A stretch of 64,000 bases of DNA from Maledivibacter sp. (GTDB lineage Bacteria > Bacillota > Clostridia > Peptostreptococcales > Caminicellaceae): NCBI GenBank assembly GCA_025210375.1, contig JAOASB010000007.1:62001-126000 (forward strand), given 5' to 3'. The position numbers were made by a program, and so were the translations under genes. Below, piece after piece: positions 1 through 8,000 of the stretch. Below the pieces are notes generated by a model. The model made no database searches, was not told the DNA's origin, and saw only the letters and a list, made by a program, of their open reading frames with translations. Positions within the stretch are counted from its first letter, which is position 1. Every line of letters begins with the position of its first letter.

Positions 1-341
1 TAGGTTATACTAAGGCAATGCTTTATAAAAGTAGTGTAGACGATGATTACCTACCTAAGGAGATGATTAATGATTTTTCTGATAGTATTAATAAAAGATT
101 TGATGAGGATAAAGTTATTAATGGACTAGCTATAATATTAAGGTGTTTAGAAAATGAATATATAGAAAAAGAAAATCAAAAGGTTGTCATACATCAATGT
201 AGACGACTTATGGAAAGGATATTATTCAAGGTGGAATTTGAATATGATAATAAAGAAAAATATTTTCAATTGTTACTACATAAAGACAAAGTGATGGCCA
301 AAAAAGTGATGAATAGCATAGATAATAACTTATCCCAATGA
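1..341 (+). CDS. C-terminal fragment of an unidentified protein (runs off left edge)
   Basis: The frame is open from the left edge: codons for Gly-Tyr-Thr-Lys-Ala precede the first Met at 18, and no convincing ribosome-binding site precedes that Met. This is therefore more likely the end of a longer gene than a 107-residue gene. The visible part is hydrophilic and rich in Lys, Asp, Glu and Asn, with no membrane segment and no motif I recognise. The TGA stop at 339-341 is followed at once by repeat-rich non-coding DNA, so it appears to be the last gene of its transcript. I assign no function. Confidence 0.5.
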   Translation, partial: GYTKAMLYKSSVDDDYLPKEMINDFSDSINKRFDEDKVINGLAIILRCLENEYIEKENQKVVIHQCRRLMERILFKVEFEYDNKEKYFQLLLHKDKVMAKKVMNSIDNNLSQ

Positions 342-351
342 TATTAGGGCC

Positions 352-385
352 ATGAAAAAATAAGCAAGTCAGATTTCGAAGTGAT
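352..385 (+). repeat. Short dispersed repeat, inverted copy at 3179-3213
   Basis: This 34-bp stretch matches the reverse complement of 3179-3213 at roughly 80 percent, sharing the core AAGTCAG...CGAAGT. It lies just behind the first gene, and its partner lies just behind the ATC hydrolase gene. It looks like a worn end of a larger intergenic element; the GGGCATATTC edge at the 3166 copy resembles the edges of the element at 54.35-54.51 kb. Confidence 0.45.
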
Positions 386-473
386 AATGAAGTAACGACG
401 AAAAGAATTAAAAAGAGGCGTAAAAGAATTAGTTTGTTTTCAGATGTGCTTTAACAATTGAGAGAATTTCATA

Positions 474-539
474 TGGGAATATCATCCTTGATTTAATTGC
501 TTAAGATATAAGCATATTTGATGGTGTAGCTTTAAGAAT
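474..539 (+). repeat. Dispersed repeat family C, copy 1
   Basis: A 65-66 bp segment beginning TGGGAATATCATCCTTGATT recurs in inverted orientation at 33198-33262 with only about eight differences. It holds an internal dyad around AAGATATAAGCATATTT but no reading frame. Both copies sit among other repeats in gene-free DNA, which suggests a small non-autonomous element rather than a gene remnant. Confidence 0.65.
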
Positions 540-555
540 TTTAAAACTACATGTA

Positions 556-659
556 TAGATATTCCAGTTAAACAGTTAATTTATACACATCAAAAATCCC
601 TAAAAACATCGGATATTTTGAGATGTATAAATTAAGTTTAACTTTAGGAAATCTATAGT
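556..659 (+). repeat. Dispersed hairpin repeat family A, 104-bp copy
   Basis: The element begins TATAGATATTCC and ends GGAAATCTATA, so its ends are inverted repeats, and the halves can fold back on each other. It is nearly identical to the reverse complement of 24429-24532 and related to 49200-49303. All three copies are exactly 104 bp. TA at both outer ends is compatible with a TA target duplication of the kind produced by IS630/Tc1-type transposition (inference). Confidence 0.7.
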
Positions 660-660
660 A

Positions 661-761
661 TAGGGATTTTAGTATAGACTTTAACTTATACAAGTCCAAA
701 ATGCCCAGGAACATCGCATATTTGTCCATGTATAAGTTAAGTTATACTATAAAACCCTATA
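661..761 (+). repeat. Dispersed hairpin repeat family A, second copy in tandem
   Basis: This copy directly follows the copy at 556-659. It starts TATAGGGATTTT and ends AAAACCCTATA, which is a terminal inverted repeat. Its ends match the 48-bp short copies at 13373-13420 and 33625-33672, while its middle keeps the long-form core (CCCAGGAACATCG). It is followed at 762-798 by one end of a family B element, the same junction seen at 33592-33624. Confidence 0.65.
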
Positions 762-806
762 TATATGGTTTTTATAGAAGATAATTATGCAATTTGCTTT
801 ATTAAA

Positions 807-850
807 CAAAGCCCCATGAAGCTGTAAATAGCTTTATGGGGCTTTGTTTT
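807..850 (+). terminator. Rho-independent terminator
   Basis: CAAAGCCCCAT at 807-817 pairs with ATGGGGCTTTG at 835-845, and both arms extend inward; a T-rich tail follows. No gene ends nearby on the plus strand (the last stop is at 341), so it either ends a long untranslated read-through from that gene or an unannotated transcript. Confidence 0.7.
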
Positions 851-962
851 TATGAATATACAAATTATATAAAAAAATTTTTATAGTGACAAAAATAAAA
901 AAATTCAAAATAATTATACAAATTAAAACAAAATGTGATATAATGATACACGACGAAACAAA

Positions 963-1010
963 TGTGTCGAAAATGAAACAAAAATCGAAAATGTATACGA
1001 AAATGATACA
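963..1010 (+). promoter_or_regulatory. Two operator-like inverted repeats upstream of the cysteine desulfidase gene
   Basis: Two related dyads are visible: TGTGTCGAAAATGAAACA at 963-980 and TGTATACGAAAATGATACA at 992-1010, with centres about 30 bp apart (three helical turns). A third, TGTATCAAAATGATACA, lies at 1184-1200 just before the start codon of the gene at 1218. The shared pattern TGTRTC-AAAAT-GAWACA suggests binding sites for one dimeric regulator; its identity is unknown. Confidence 0.55.
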
Positions 1011-1027
1011 AAACATGAATTTTATTC

Positions 1028-1076
1028 CATTGGAAATTTATAAGTAGATGTTGGGAATTTAAATTCCAATGTTTTT
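1028..1076 (+). terminator. Terminator-like hairpin in the leader of the cysteine desulfidase gene
   Basis: CATTGGAA at 1028-1035 pairs with TTCCAATG at 1064-1071, with a further TTTA/TAAA pairing inside and five T residues after it. It lies between the upstream operator-like repeats and the gene at 1218. It could end an upstream transcript or act as an attenuator; I see no recognisable aptamer. Confidence 0.5.
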
Positions 1077-1183
1077 AGCCTGCTAGAAAACGTTATCATC
1101 CAATGTTAGTTAGTTCAATTCCTTAATATTTTTTCTAGTGAAGATATATAGGGATTAAAGCAAATAGAACCAAGGAGACTAAT

Positions 1184-1200
1184 TGTATCAAAATGATACA
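1184..1200 (+). promoter_or_regulatory. Operator-like palindrome next to the cysteine desulfidase start
   Basis: TGTATC-AAAAT-GATACA is a perfect 6+5+6 dyad ending five bases before the ribosome-binding site (GGAGG at 1205-1209). It is the best member of the three-site set that includes 963-980 and 992-1010. Its position would allow repression of transcription or translation of the downstream gene (inference). Confidence 0.55.
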
Positions 1201-1217
1201 AAATGGAGGAATGAAAG

Positions 1218-2498
1218 GTGAGTATAGATAAAGATAAATGCAAAGCGTATATTGATATCCTTAAAGAAGAACTTTTACCCGCGACTGGATGTACTGAACC
1301 CATCGCAATTGCATATGCTGCCGCGAAGGCCCATGAGGTGCTTGGATATTTTCCACAGAAGTTAATAGTTAGGTGTAGTGGAAACATAATAAAGAATGCA
1401 AAGTCTGTAACAGTGCCTAACACCGGAAATCTGAAGGGGATTAAGGCTGCGGCCTTAGCAGGGGCAGTAGGTGGTGATGCATCAAGAGAGATGCAGGTAC
1501 TTGAAGCTATTAAACCATTAGATATTGAAAAAGTTAAGGAGTTAATGGGCACAGATTTATGTGATGTTGAAATAATTGAAAATGATGCCAACCTCCATAT
1601 TATAGTAAAGGCTATTTACGAAGAGCATGAGGCTGTGGTTGAAATCATTCATACCCACACAAATATTTCAAAAATCGAGAAGAATGGTCAAGTAATATTT
1701 GAAAAAGATTGTGAACGAGATAATTTCAATGCACCACTATCCGATAGGAGCATTTTGAATGTAAAGGATATATATGAATTTGCAAACACCGTAGATATTG
1801 AAGACCTACAAGGGCTTTTAGATAGGCAGATTGAGTATAACTTCAATATAGCAATGGAAGGACTAAACAGTGATTACGGTGCCAAGGTTGGAAAGATACT
1901 TTTGAAGTTCTATGGGGATGATGTATTTACTAAAATAAGAGCTTACACATCAGCAGGGTCAGATGCAAGAATGAGTGGCTGTAGTATGCCAGTAGTTACT
2001 AACTCGGGAAGTGGTAACCAAGGTATGACAACCTCCCTTCCCATTATAATTTATGCACAGGAAAAAGGGTTTAAAAAAGAAAAGATGTATCGTGCATTAA
2101 TTTTAGCCAATTTGATATCAATTCATCAAAAAACTGGTATTGGTAGATTATCAGCATACTGTGGGGCTGTAAGTGCAGCCTGTGGTAGTGGTACAGGAAT
2201 TACTTATCTTGAAGATGGGAGCCTAGACCAGATAGAGAAAACCATAACTAATACTTTGGCGAATGTTTCAGGAATTGTATGTGATGGAGCAAAGGCCTCA
2301 TGTGCTGCCAAAATAGCATCTAGTCTCGATGCTGCCATCATGGCACATTTCTTAGCAATGAGTGATATTGCCTTTGATGTAGACTCTGGAATAGTAAAGG
2401 AAACAGTAGAAGATACCATTTCCGCTGTAGGAAGACTCGGCCGTGATGGAATGAGGGAAACCGATATTGAAGTATTAAAAATTATGTTGAACCAGTGA
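1218..2498 (+). CDS. L-cysteine desulfidase family protein (UPF0597/CdsB-YhaM type)
   Basis: The product (426 residues) belongs to the UPF0597 family with the serine dehydratase alpha-chain fold. Family members break L-cysteine down to sulfide, ammonia and pyruvate using a [4Fe-4S] cluster. The N-terminal motif TGCTEPIAIAYAAAKA places a Cys at residue 25, the position known as a cluster ligand in the archaeal enzyme. Further Cys lie near 315, 322, 355 and 362 in CGAVSAACG and CDGAKASCAAK. The start is GTG at 1218, eight bases after GGAGG; an ATG at 1211 is out of frame and closes after six codons. The next gene is an ATC hydrolase, so the pair suggests cysteine or cysteine-precursor catabolism. 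Three operator-like dyads lie upstream. Confidence 0.88.
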   Translation: MSIDKDKCKAYIDILKEELLPATGCTEPIAIAYAAAKAHEVLGYFPQKLIVRCSGNIIKNAKSVTVPNTGNLKGIKAAALAGAVGGDASREMQVLEAIKPLDIEKVKELMGTDLCDVEIIENDANLHIIVKAIYEEHEAVVEIIHTHTNISKIEKNGQVIFEKDCERDNFNAPLSDRSILNVKDIYEFANTVDIEDLQGLLDRQIEYNFNIAMEGLNSDYGAKVGKILLKFYGDDVFTKIRAYTSAGSDARMSGCSMPVVTNSGSGNQGMTTSLPIIIYAQEKGFKKEKMYRALILANLISIHQKTGIGRLSAYCGAVSAACGSGTGITYLEDGSLDQIEKTITNTLANVSGIVCDGAKASCAAKIASSLDAAIMAHFLAMSDIAFDVDSGIVKETVEDTISAVGRLGRDGMRETDIEVLKIMLNQ

Positions 2499-2665
2499 TG
2501 CTTAAAGCCTACCTAATTCTACATATGGCTGAGAAAGGAGGAGCAAATTTATTTTATAAATAGGCTACCTAGGTTAATTATAAAGAATCTATATAAAATT
2601 AGATGACAGGTAGGATTTAGGGATATATAAAAACAATAACTGAAAAAATTAGGGGGAATCTAGAA

Positions 2666-3166
2666 ATGAAAGAGATCAAAAATGAAGCAAAACTTATAGA
2701 CAATGAAAAAATCAATAAAATTAGGGCAGCAATTGAACACAGAGCAACATGGATGGGTTTAATGTTTCTTGAAATGGAAGCAGCGGGCTGTGACGCAGAA
2801 AAAATAACAAGAGCAGCAATTAAAAAGACTGGCTTAATCCATGGGGCAAGAATGAAGGAAAACTGTAAGAATCCAGAGGATATAAGAGCTTTTAAAGAAG
2901 TATTTATATGTGAAGATACTATGAGAAACTTCGAAATGGATGTTCAAACATTGGAAGAAAAGGAACTATATATAGAATTCCACTACTGTGCATTAGTGGA
3001 GGCTTGGCTAAAGCTAGGTATTGACCAAGAAAAAATTAGTTTATTATGTGACATAGCTATGGATGGTGACAGAGGTATTGCAGAGGCTATGGGCTATGAA
3101 TTTGAACTTGGAGATACAATTGCTGAAGGCTGTAAAACATGTAATATTAGATTCTGTAACAAGTAG
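2666..3166 (+). CDS. L-2-amino-thiazoline-4-carboxylic acid (ATC) hydrolase family protein
   Basis: The 166-residue product resembles the small ATC hydrolase family. The Pseudomonas member opens the thiazoline ring of L-ATC to S- or N-carbamoyl-cysteine on the route to L-cysteine. Seen here are a helical, soluble protein with HRATWMGLMFLEME near residue 28, a DGDRGIAEAMGYEFEL stretch near 135, and a Cys-rich end (CKTCNIRFC). Cys residues in the last turn could bind metal. A strong RBS (AGGGGGAATC) precedes the ATG. It follows the cysteine desulfidase-like gene by 167 bp and precedes a Liv-type transporter, so its natural substrate may be imported by that transporter. The family name is secure; the exact substrate is not. 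Confidence 0.8.
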   Translation: MKEIKNEAKLIDNEKINKIRAAIEHRATWMGLMFLEMEAAGCDAEKITRAAIKKTGLIHGARMKENCKNPEDIRAFKEVFICEDTMRNFEMDVQTLEEKELYIEFHYCALVEAWLKLGIDQEKISLLCDIAMDGDRGIAEAMGYEFELGDTIAEGCKTCNIRFCNK

Positions 3167-3213
3167 GGCATATTCAAAATTACTTCGTAACCTGACTTAT
3201 TTATTTTCTTCAT
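3166..3213 (+). repeat. Worn intergenic repeat behind the ATC hydrolase gene
   Basis: The segment opens GGGCATATTCAAAA, like the edges of the element at 54.35-54.51 kb (TTGAATATGCC at its right end). It continues into a 35-bp part (3179-3213) that is an inverted match to 352-385. It can fold weakly on itself and contains no reading frame. Confidence 0.4.
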
Positions 3214-3245
3214 ATACCTAAATCAAAATTTAAGGAGGAAGTTTT

Positions 3246-4376
3246 ATGAAAAAAACGATTAGTATTTTGATTATTGTTATGTTGGTGATGACTGCTTTTA
3301 CGGGTTGTGGACAAAAGGCAGCAAGTAGTAAAGAGTCAGAAGTTGTTAAGATTGCTGTTGTAGGGCCGTTAACCGGTGACTTTGCAGAATACGGTACAGG
3401 ATTTAAAAATGCTGTTCTACTTATGGCTGAACAGTGGAATGCAAATGGCGGAGTACTTGATAAAAAAGTTGAAGTCGTATTCTTTGATGATAAGAACAGT
3501 GGAGAAGAAGCTGCATCAATAGCAGAGAAAATTGTTTCAGATAAAGAAATAGTAGGTGTTGTTGGACACTTTGCTAGCGGTGTCTGTATGGCGGCATCCC
3601 CGACTTATCAAGAGGCGGGAATTGTTGAGATATCCCCTTCGGCATCTCACCCAGATTATACTAAAGAAGGAGATTTTATCTTTAGAAACAATACGGTTAT
3701 AAATGTTGAGTCTGGAGTTGCCGTTGATCTAGCTACAAAAACAATTGGTAAAAAGAAAGTAGGTATTCTTTCAGTTAAAACTGACTGGGGAACTAATACA
3801 GCTGCAATTACTAAGGAGCTTGTAGAAAAAGCTGGTGGGACTGTTGTAGATCATCAGGAGGTTGTTGATGGAACAATAGATTTTAGTCCAAATGTTTCTA
3901 AGCTTAATGATGCGGGTGCAGAGGTCGTTATTGTTGCCGCTATGTATAATACCCTTGCTCCATTTGCAAGTCAATATAAAGCGGTGAATCCAGATATTGA
4001 GCTTGTTGGATTCTCTAATGCATATAGTCAACAACTTATAAATTTAGCAAAGGAAAATGCTGAAAATATCCATTTCCCTACTATATTCTTCCATGGTAGT
4101 GACGATGAGGCAGTTGGTTCCTTTGTAAAGTCTTATGAAGAAAAATATGGTTCAACACCAAGTAGTTTAACTGCCCAAGCCTATGACAGTACGGGTATTT
4201 TACTAACAGCTATCAAAAATGCCAACAAAGTAGATAGGGCAGCTATGATGACAGAATTATATAAAATGACGTATCCAGGTGTTACTGGAGAAACTAAGTT
4301 TGATGAGAATGGCGATGCTATAAAAGTATTTACTAATGTTAAAGTAGAGAATGGAAAATTTGTAGAGGTAAAATAA
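3246..4376 (+). CDS. livK: Branched-chain amino-acid-type ABC transporter, substrate-binding lipoprotein
   Basis: This 376-residue lipoprotein is the extracellular receptor of a Liv-type (HAAT) importer. The signal peptide has a KKT n-region, a hydrophobic core and a lipobox ending at Cys21 (TGC). The mature part is the periplasmic-binding type 1 fold: VKIAVVGPLTGDFAEYG, FFDDKNSGEEAA and VVGHFASG, followed by EISPSASHPDYT, the stretch that contacts the amino-acid head group in family members. It is the first gene of a five-gene set (3246-7903). Because cysteine-related enzymes lie just upstream, the ligand may be a cysteine derivative rather than Leu/Ile/Val (inference). Confidence 0.88.
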   Translation: MKKTISILIIVMLVMTAFTGCGQKAASSKESEVVKIAVVGPLTGDFAEYGTGFKNAVLLMAEQWNANGGVLDKKVEVVFFDDKNSGEEAASIAEKIVSDKEIVGVVGHFASGVCMAASPTYQEAGIVEISPSASHPDYTKEGDFIFRNNTVINVESGVAVDLATKTIGKKKVGILSVKTDWGTNTAAITKELVEKAGGTVVDHQEVVDGTIDFSPNVSKLNDAGAEVVIVAAMYNTLAPFASQYKAVNPDIELVGFSNAYSQQLINLAKENAENIHFPTIFFHGSDDEAVGSFVKSYEEKYGSTPSSLTAQAYDSTGILLTAIKNANKVDRAAMMTELYKMTYPGVTGETKFDENGDAIKVFTNVKVENGKFVEVK

Positions 4377-4385
4377 GTATTAAAA

Positions 4386-4423
4386 GGGGGCTGTCTCAAA
4401 AAATAATCCCTTGAGACACCCCC
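4386..4423 (+). other. Strong intercistronic hairpin between receptor and permease genes
   Basis: GGGGG-c-TGTCTCAA pairs with TTGAGACA-c-CCCC over about 13 bp. It is followed by GTTAAAAAAG rather than a T-run, so termination is unlikely to be complete. In this position such hairpins usually protect the upstream receptor message and lower expression of the permease and ATPase genes. A similar GGGGCTG...CAGCCCC hairpin lies at 30738-30779. Confidence 0.65.
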
Positions 4424-4485
4424 GTTAAAAAAGCGATAATTATACAGTTCCTAAAGTATATATGCAATATAGAAGGGGTGTAGAT

Positions 4486-5361
4486 GTGATAATACAGCAA
4501 TTAACCAACGGTTTAACCTTAGGAATGGTCTATGCACTGATTGCGGTGGGATATTCTCTTGTATTTGGTATTTTAAGACTTGTCAATTTTTCACATGGTT
4601 CAGTATACGCATTTGGTGCACATATTGCAATGATATTTGTTGCAATGAAATTTGGAATTTTCCCAGCCTTAATGATTAGTGTTATTTTAACGGGGCTATT
4701 GGGAATAGTTATTGACAAACTTGCATTAGCTCCATTACGTGCAAAGAACTCAAAGGGTATAGCAGCTTTGATTACAACAATAGGTATTTCTTATATTATT
4801 CAGAATTTCCTCATGATTGCATTTGGCACCCAAACTAAGTTTTTTCCAAAACTCTTCGATTATGGGACGGTGTCTATAGGTGGAGTAGCATTAAGTACAA
4901 CTCAGATATTTATATTTGTGGTATCTCTAGTACTACTCTTAGTATTAACTTTTATCATTAAGGGGACTAAGATAGGACTTGCTATGAGAGCAGTGGAGCA
5001 GAACCAAAAAGCCGCTCATTTAATGGGTATAGATGTAAACCGTGTTATAACATTTACCTTTTTCCTTGGGGGTGCTTCAGCAGCTATTGCTGGGACACTA
5101 ATAAGCGGATATTACCAAGTTGTATATGCAAACATGGGCTTCTTGGCTGGACTTAAAGCATTTTCTGCTGCTGTTCTAGGAGGCATTGGAATACTCCACG
5201 GATCTATATTTGGTGGGTTAGTAGTAGGTATTTCAGAAAGTTTTGCCGCTACTTATCTTGGAGGAACATATAGAGATGCTATAGCATTTTTAATTCTTAT
5301 TATAGTGTTGCTTATAAAACCTGCCGGCTTATTTGGCAAGAAAGGAATAAAGAAGGTATAG
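4486..5361 (+). CDS. livH: Branched-chain amino-acid-type ABC transporter permease (LivH)
   Basis: This 291-residue membrane protein is one of the two permeases. The start QQLTNGLTLGMVYALIAVGYSLVFGIL is typical of LivH, including the NFSHG motif near residue 33. Eight or so hydrophobic segments follow, with the conserved GLAMRAVEQNQKAAHLMGID cytoplasmic loop. I place the start at GTG 4486, preceded by AAGGGGTG, because family members begin directly with this segment; the ATG at 4462 would add eight residues. It is followed after four bases by livM. Confidence 0.9.
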   Translation: MIIQQLTNGLTLGMVYALIAVGYSLVFGILRLVNFSHGSVYAFGAHIAMIFVAMKFGIFPALMISVILTGLLGIVIDKLALAPLRAKNSKGIAALITTIGISYIIQNFLMIAFGTQTKFFPKLFDYGTVSIGGVALSTTQIFIFVVSLVLLLVLTFIIKGTKIGLAMRAVEQNQKAAHLMGIDVNRVITFTFFLGGASAAIAGTLISGYYQVVYANMGFLAGLKAFSAAVLGGIGILHGSIFGGLVVGISESFAATYLGGTYRDAIAFLILIIVLLIKPAGLFGKKGIKKV

Positions 5362-5365
5362 GACT

Positions 5366-6430
5366 ATGAAAAAGATAAGTTTTAAAGACAATGGTTTATC
5401 CCAGATGATAAAGCTAATAAGAAATTATGCTACTAAAAATAAGAAAATAGTTTACCCCCTTATAGCACTAATAGTATTAGGTATGCCCTATATTGTACCA
5501 TCCCAATATATTCTAAGAATTATAATAATGATAGGAGTATATACCATTTTGTCACTTTCATTGGGATTGGTTACTGGTTATACAGGACAGGTTTCCCTTG
5601 GACATGCTGCATTTTATGCAATAGGTGCATATGTATCGGCACTACTTAGCGTTAATTATGGACTAAGTTTTTTTATTACAGCTCCTGTTGCAGCAATTGT
5701 TACGGCACTATGTGGATTATTACTAGGACTGCCCATATTAAGACTTTCAGGAACATATCTAGCTATAACTACCCTTGGATTTTGTGAGGTGGTTAGAATG
5801 GTGCTTTTAAACTGGGAAAATGTTACCAATGGGCCCTTGGGTATAAGTAGGATTCCCAAACCATCACTTTTTGGCATGGATTTAACACTTTACAATAATG
5901 GACTATATTATCTAATGCTGGCTTTCTTGGTATTGACTACTTTGGTTATGTTAGCCATTGTAAAATCAAAGATGGGTAGGGCTTTAGTGGCCATAAGGGA
6001 AGATGAAATGGCTGCAACAATGATGGGTGTAAAGACCACTGTCTATAAGGTCGCAGCCTTTGTTATAGCTGCATTCTTCTCAGGACTTGCCGGTGCATTT
6101 TATGCACATATGATAAGATTTATCGATCCAAATACCTTTACATTTGATACATCGATTTTGATATTGAGTATTGTTATATTAGGTGGTATGGGTACTATTA
6201 ATGGCATGTTCTTAGGATCAGCTATATTGGTTTCTTTCCCCGAAGTCTTAAGATTTCTACAGGAATATAGATTTATTGTTTATGGAGCAGTTTTAGTTGT
6301 CATGATGAGATATCGTCCCCAAGGTATCCTGGGAGGTCAGAAAAAGACTAAATATAGATTGCCTAAAGGCGTTAATGATCTTAGTAGAAAATCAAGGGAT
6401 GCTGTTAATATAGAAAAGGAGATGGTATAA
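5366..6430 (+). CDS. livM: Branched-chain amino-acid-type ABC transporter permease (LivM)
   Basis: The second permease has 354 residues. It has a hydrophilic N-terminal extension of about 35 residues, then the LivM core: YTILSLSLGLVTGYTGQVSLGHAAFYAIGAY, the VAIREDEMAATMMGV coupling loop, and GGMGTINGMFLGS. The last 30 residues are charged and cytoplasmic. It lies between livH (4-bp gap) and livG (1-bp gap), so the genes are clearly co-transcribed and probably translationally coupled. Confidence 0.9.
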   Translation: MKKISFKDNGLSQMIKLIRNYATKNKKIVYPLIALIVLGMPYIVPSQYILRIIIMIGVYTILSLSLGLVTGYTGQVSLGHAAFYAIGAYVSALLSVNYGLSFFITAPVAAIVTALCGLLLGLPILRLSGTYLAITTLGFCEVVRMVLLNWENVTNGPLGISRIPKPSLFGMDLTLYNNGLYYLMLAFLVLTTLVMLAIVKSKMGRALVAIREDEMAATMMGVKTTVYKVAAFVIAAFFSGLAGAFYAHMIRFIDPNTFTFDTSILILSIVILGGMGTINGMFLGSAILVSFPEVLRFLQEYRFIVYGAVLVVMMRYRPQGILGGQKKTKYRLPKGVNDLSRKSRDAVNIEKEMV

Positions 6431-6431
6431 T

Positions 6432-7193
6432 ATGGCACTCCTGGAGGTAAAGAATGTGTCAAAGCACTTCGGAGGACTTGTTGCAGTTGATAAAGTTTCC
6501 TTCGAAGTTAATCAAGGTGAAATCATAAGTATCATTGGACCAAATGGGGCCGGAAAAACAACGCTTTTCAATATGTTAACCGGTGTTTATACAGTGACAG
6601 AAGGAGAAATCATATTTGATGGAAAACCTATACAAAACCATACTCCTCAGGAAATTGTTAAGGCTGGTATAGCAAGAACCTTTCAGAATATAAGATTATT
6701 TAGTGATATGAGAGTTATTGAAAATGTTTTGGTTGGAATGCATATAAATACTAATTACAATTTTTTAGACATACTTTTTAGGAGCAAAAAGTTTCGTAAT
6801 AGCGAAATTGAAAAGCATGAAAAAGCAATTGAAATACTTGACTCCATAGGTCTTAAGGAAAAAATGCATAATTATGCTGTGAATTTACCCTATGGAGATC
6901 AAAGAAGACTAGAAATTGCACGTGCTATTTCCACCGATGCTAAGATAGTTCTTCTAGATGAACCAGCTGCAGGGATGAATGAAAGAGAATCCGATGATTT
7001 ACTTAATTTCATCAAAAAATTAAGGGATAAGGGCTACACAATTATTATGATAGAACATGATATGAGCGTGGTTATGAATATTTCTGATAGGATATATGTT
7101 ATAGACTACGGTAAGAAAATTGCTGAAGGATTGCCAGCGGAAATCGCAAATAATAAACGAGTTATTGAGGCATATCTCGGAAGGAGTGAATAG
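6432..7193 (+). CDS. livG: Branched-chain amino-acid-type ABC transporter ATPase (LivG)
   Basis: This 253-residue ATPase drives the importer. The Walker A motif GPNGAGKTT is near residue 37. The LivG-specific GIARTFQNIRLF and the long insert between Q-loop and signature follow, then YGDQRRLEIARA in place of LSGGQ, Walker B VLLDEPAAGMN, and the His switch IEHD. The replacement of LSGGQ by PYGDQRR is normal for this family. It is coupled to livF two bases downstream. Confidence 0.92.
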   Translation: MALLEVKNVSKHFGGLVAVDKVSFEVNQGEIISIIGPNGAGKTTLFNMLTGVYTVTEGEIIFDGKPIQNHTPQEIVKAGIARTFQNIRLFSDMRVIENVLVGMHINTNYNFLDILFRSKKFRNSEIEKHEKAIEILDSIGLKEKMHNYAVNLPYGDQRRLEIARAISTDAKIVLLDEPAAGMNERESDDLLNFIKKLRDKGYTIIMIEHDMSVVMNISDRIYVIDYGKKIAEGLPAEIANNKRVIEAYLGRSE

Positions 7194-7195
7194 CT

Positions 7196-7903
7196 ATGCT
7201 TGTAGTCAAAAACTTAAATACACATTATGGAAATATTCATGCACTAAAGGGAGTAAACCTTGAAGTAAATCAAGGAGAGATTGTAACCCTAATTGGGAGT
7301 AATGGTGCAGGGAAAAGCACTACATTAGGGACTATAACAGGGCTTCTGAAGGCTACCTCTGGTGAGGTTTGGTTTAAAGAAGAAAATATAACGAAAACAC
7401 TGCCTTCTCAGATTGTAAAAAAAGGTATAAGCTTGTCACCGGAGGGAAGAGAGGTTTTTCCAGCCTTAACAGTTGAGGAAAATCTAAAGCTCGGTGCTTT
7501 TACAAGGAAGGATAAAAAAATTATAAATGAATCATATGATAGAGTTTATGAGTTGTTTCCTCGACTTTTTGAAAGAAAAAAACAATTAGCAGGAACCCTA
7601 TCGGGGGGAGAGCAGCAAATGCTGGCCATAGGTAGGGCTTTAATGTCTGAGCCACAGCTGCTACTTTTAGATGAACCATCCCTAGGGCTTGCTCCGAATT
7701 TAGTATTATTAATATTTGATCTTATAGTTTCCATAAATAAACAGGGGACAACGGTTTTGTTAGTAGAACAAAATGCAAATATGGCATTGTCAATAGCACA
7801 TAGAGGATATGTTTTAGAGACTGGTAAGGTTACTATGTCCGACGATGCAAAGGTTTTATGTAGTAATGATATGGTTAAAAAAGCATATTTAGGAAATGTT
7901 TAA
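7196..7903 (+). CDS. livF: Branched-chain amino-acid-type ABC transporter ATPase (LivF)
   Basis: This 235-residue ATPase partners LivG. It carries Walker A GSNGAGKST near residue 36, GISLSPEGREVFPALTVEENL (typical of LivF), signature LSGGEQQMLAIGRALM, and Walker B LLLDEPSLGLAPN, followed by VEQNANMAL as the switch region. It is the last gene of the transporter set. The 264 bp behind it hold a family B repeat and the leader of dhaK. Confidence 0.92.
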   Translation: MLVVKNLNTHYGNIHALKGVNLEVNQGEIVTLIGSNGAGKSTTLGTITGLLKATSGEVWFKEENITKTLPSQIVKKGISLSPEGREVFPALTVEENLKLGAFTRKDKKIINESYDRVYELFPRLFERKKQLAGTLSGGEQQMLAIGRALMSEPQLLLLDEPSLGLAPNLVLLIFDLIVSINKQGTTVLLVEQNANMALSIAHRGYVLETGKVTMSDDAKVLCSNDMVKKAYLGNV

Positions 7904-8000
7904 TGAATAAATTTGTAAAAATAGCAGGAATTATAATACTATATAAAGAAATTATTCACATTAATAATCAGCTAATGTGTTTAGAATACGATTGATAATA

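Noticed and set aside
834..1016. 60-residue minus-strand frame upstream of the cysteine desulfidase gene
   Set aside because: The sequence is an Ile/Phe/Cys low-complexity translation of AT-rich promoter DNA and overlaps a terminator and the operator-like repeats.
1211..1231. Six-codon frame starting at ATG 1211 as a leader peptide
   Set aside because: It overlaps the GTG start of the real gene and uses the same RBS; it is most simply the by-product of a GTG start.
1115..1591. 158-residue minus-strand frame over the cysteine desulfidase start
   Set aside because: Antisense shadow of a conserved gene, with no RBS and low-complexity Ser/Ala composition.
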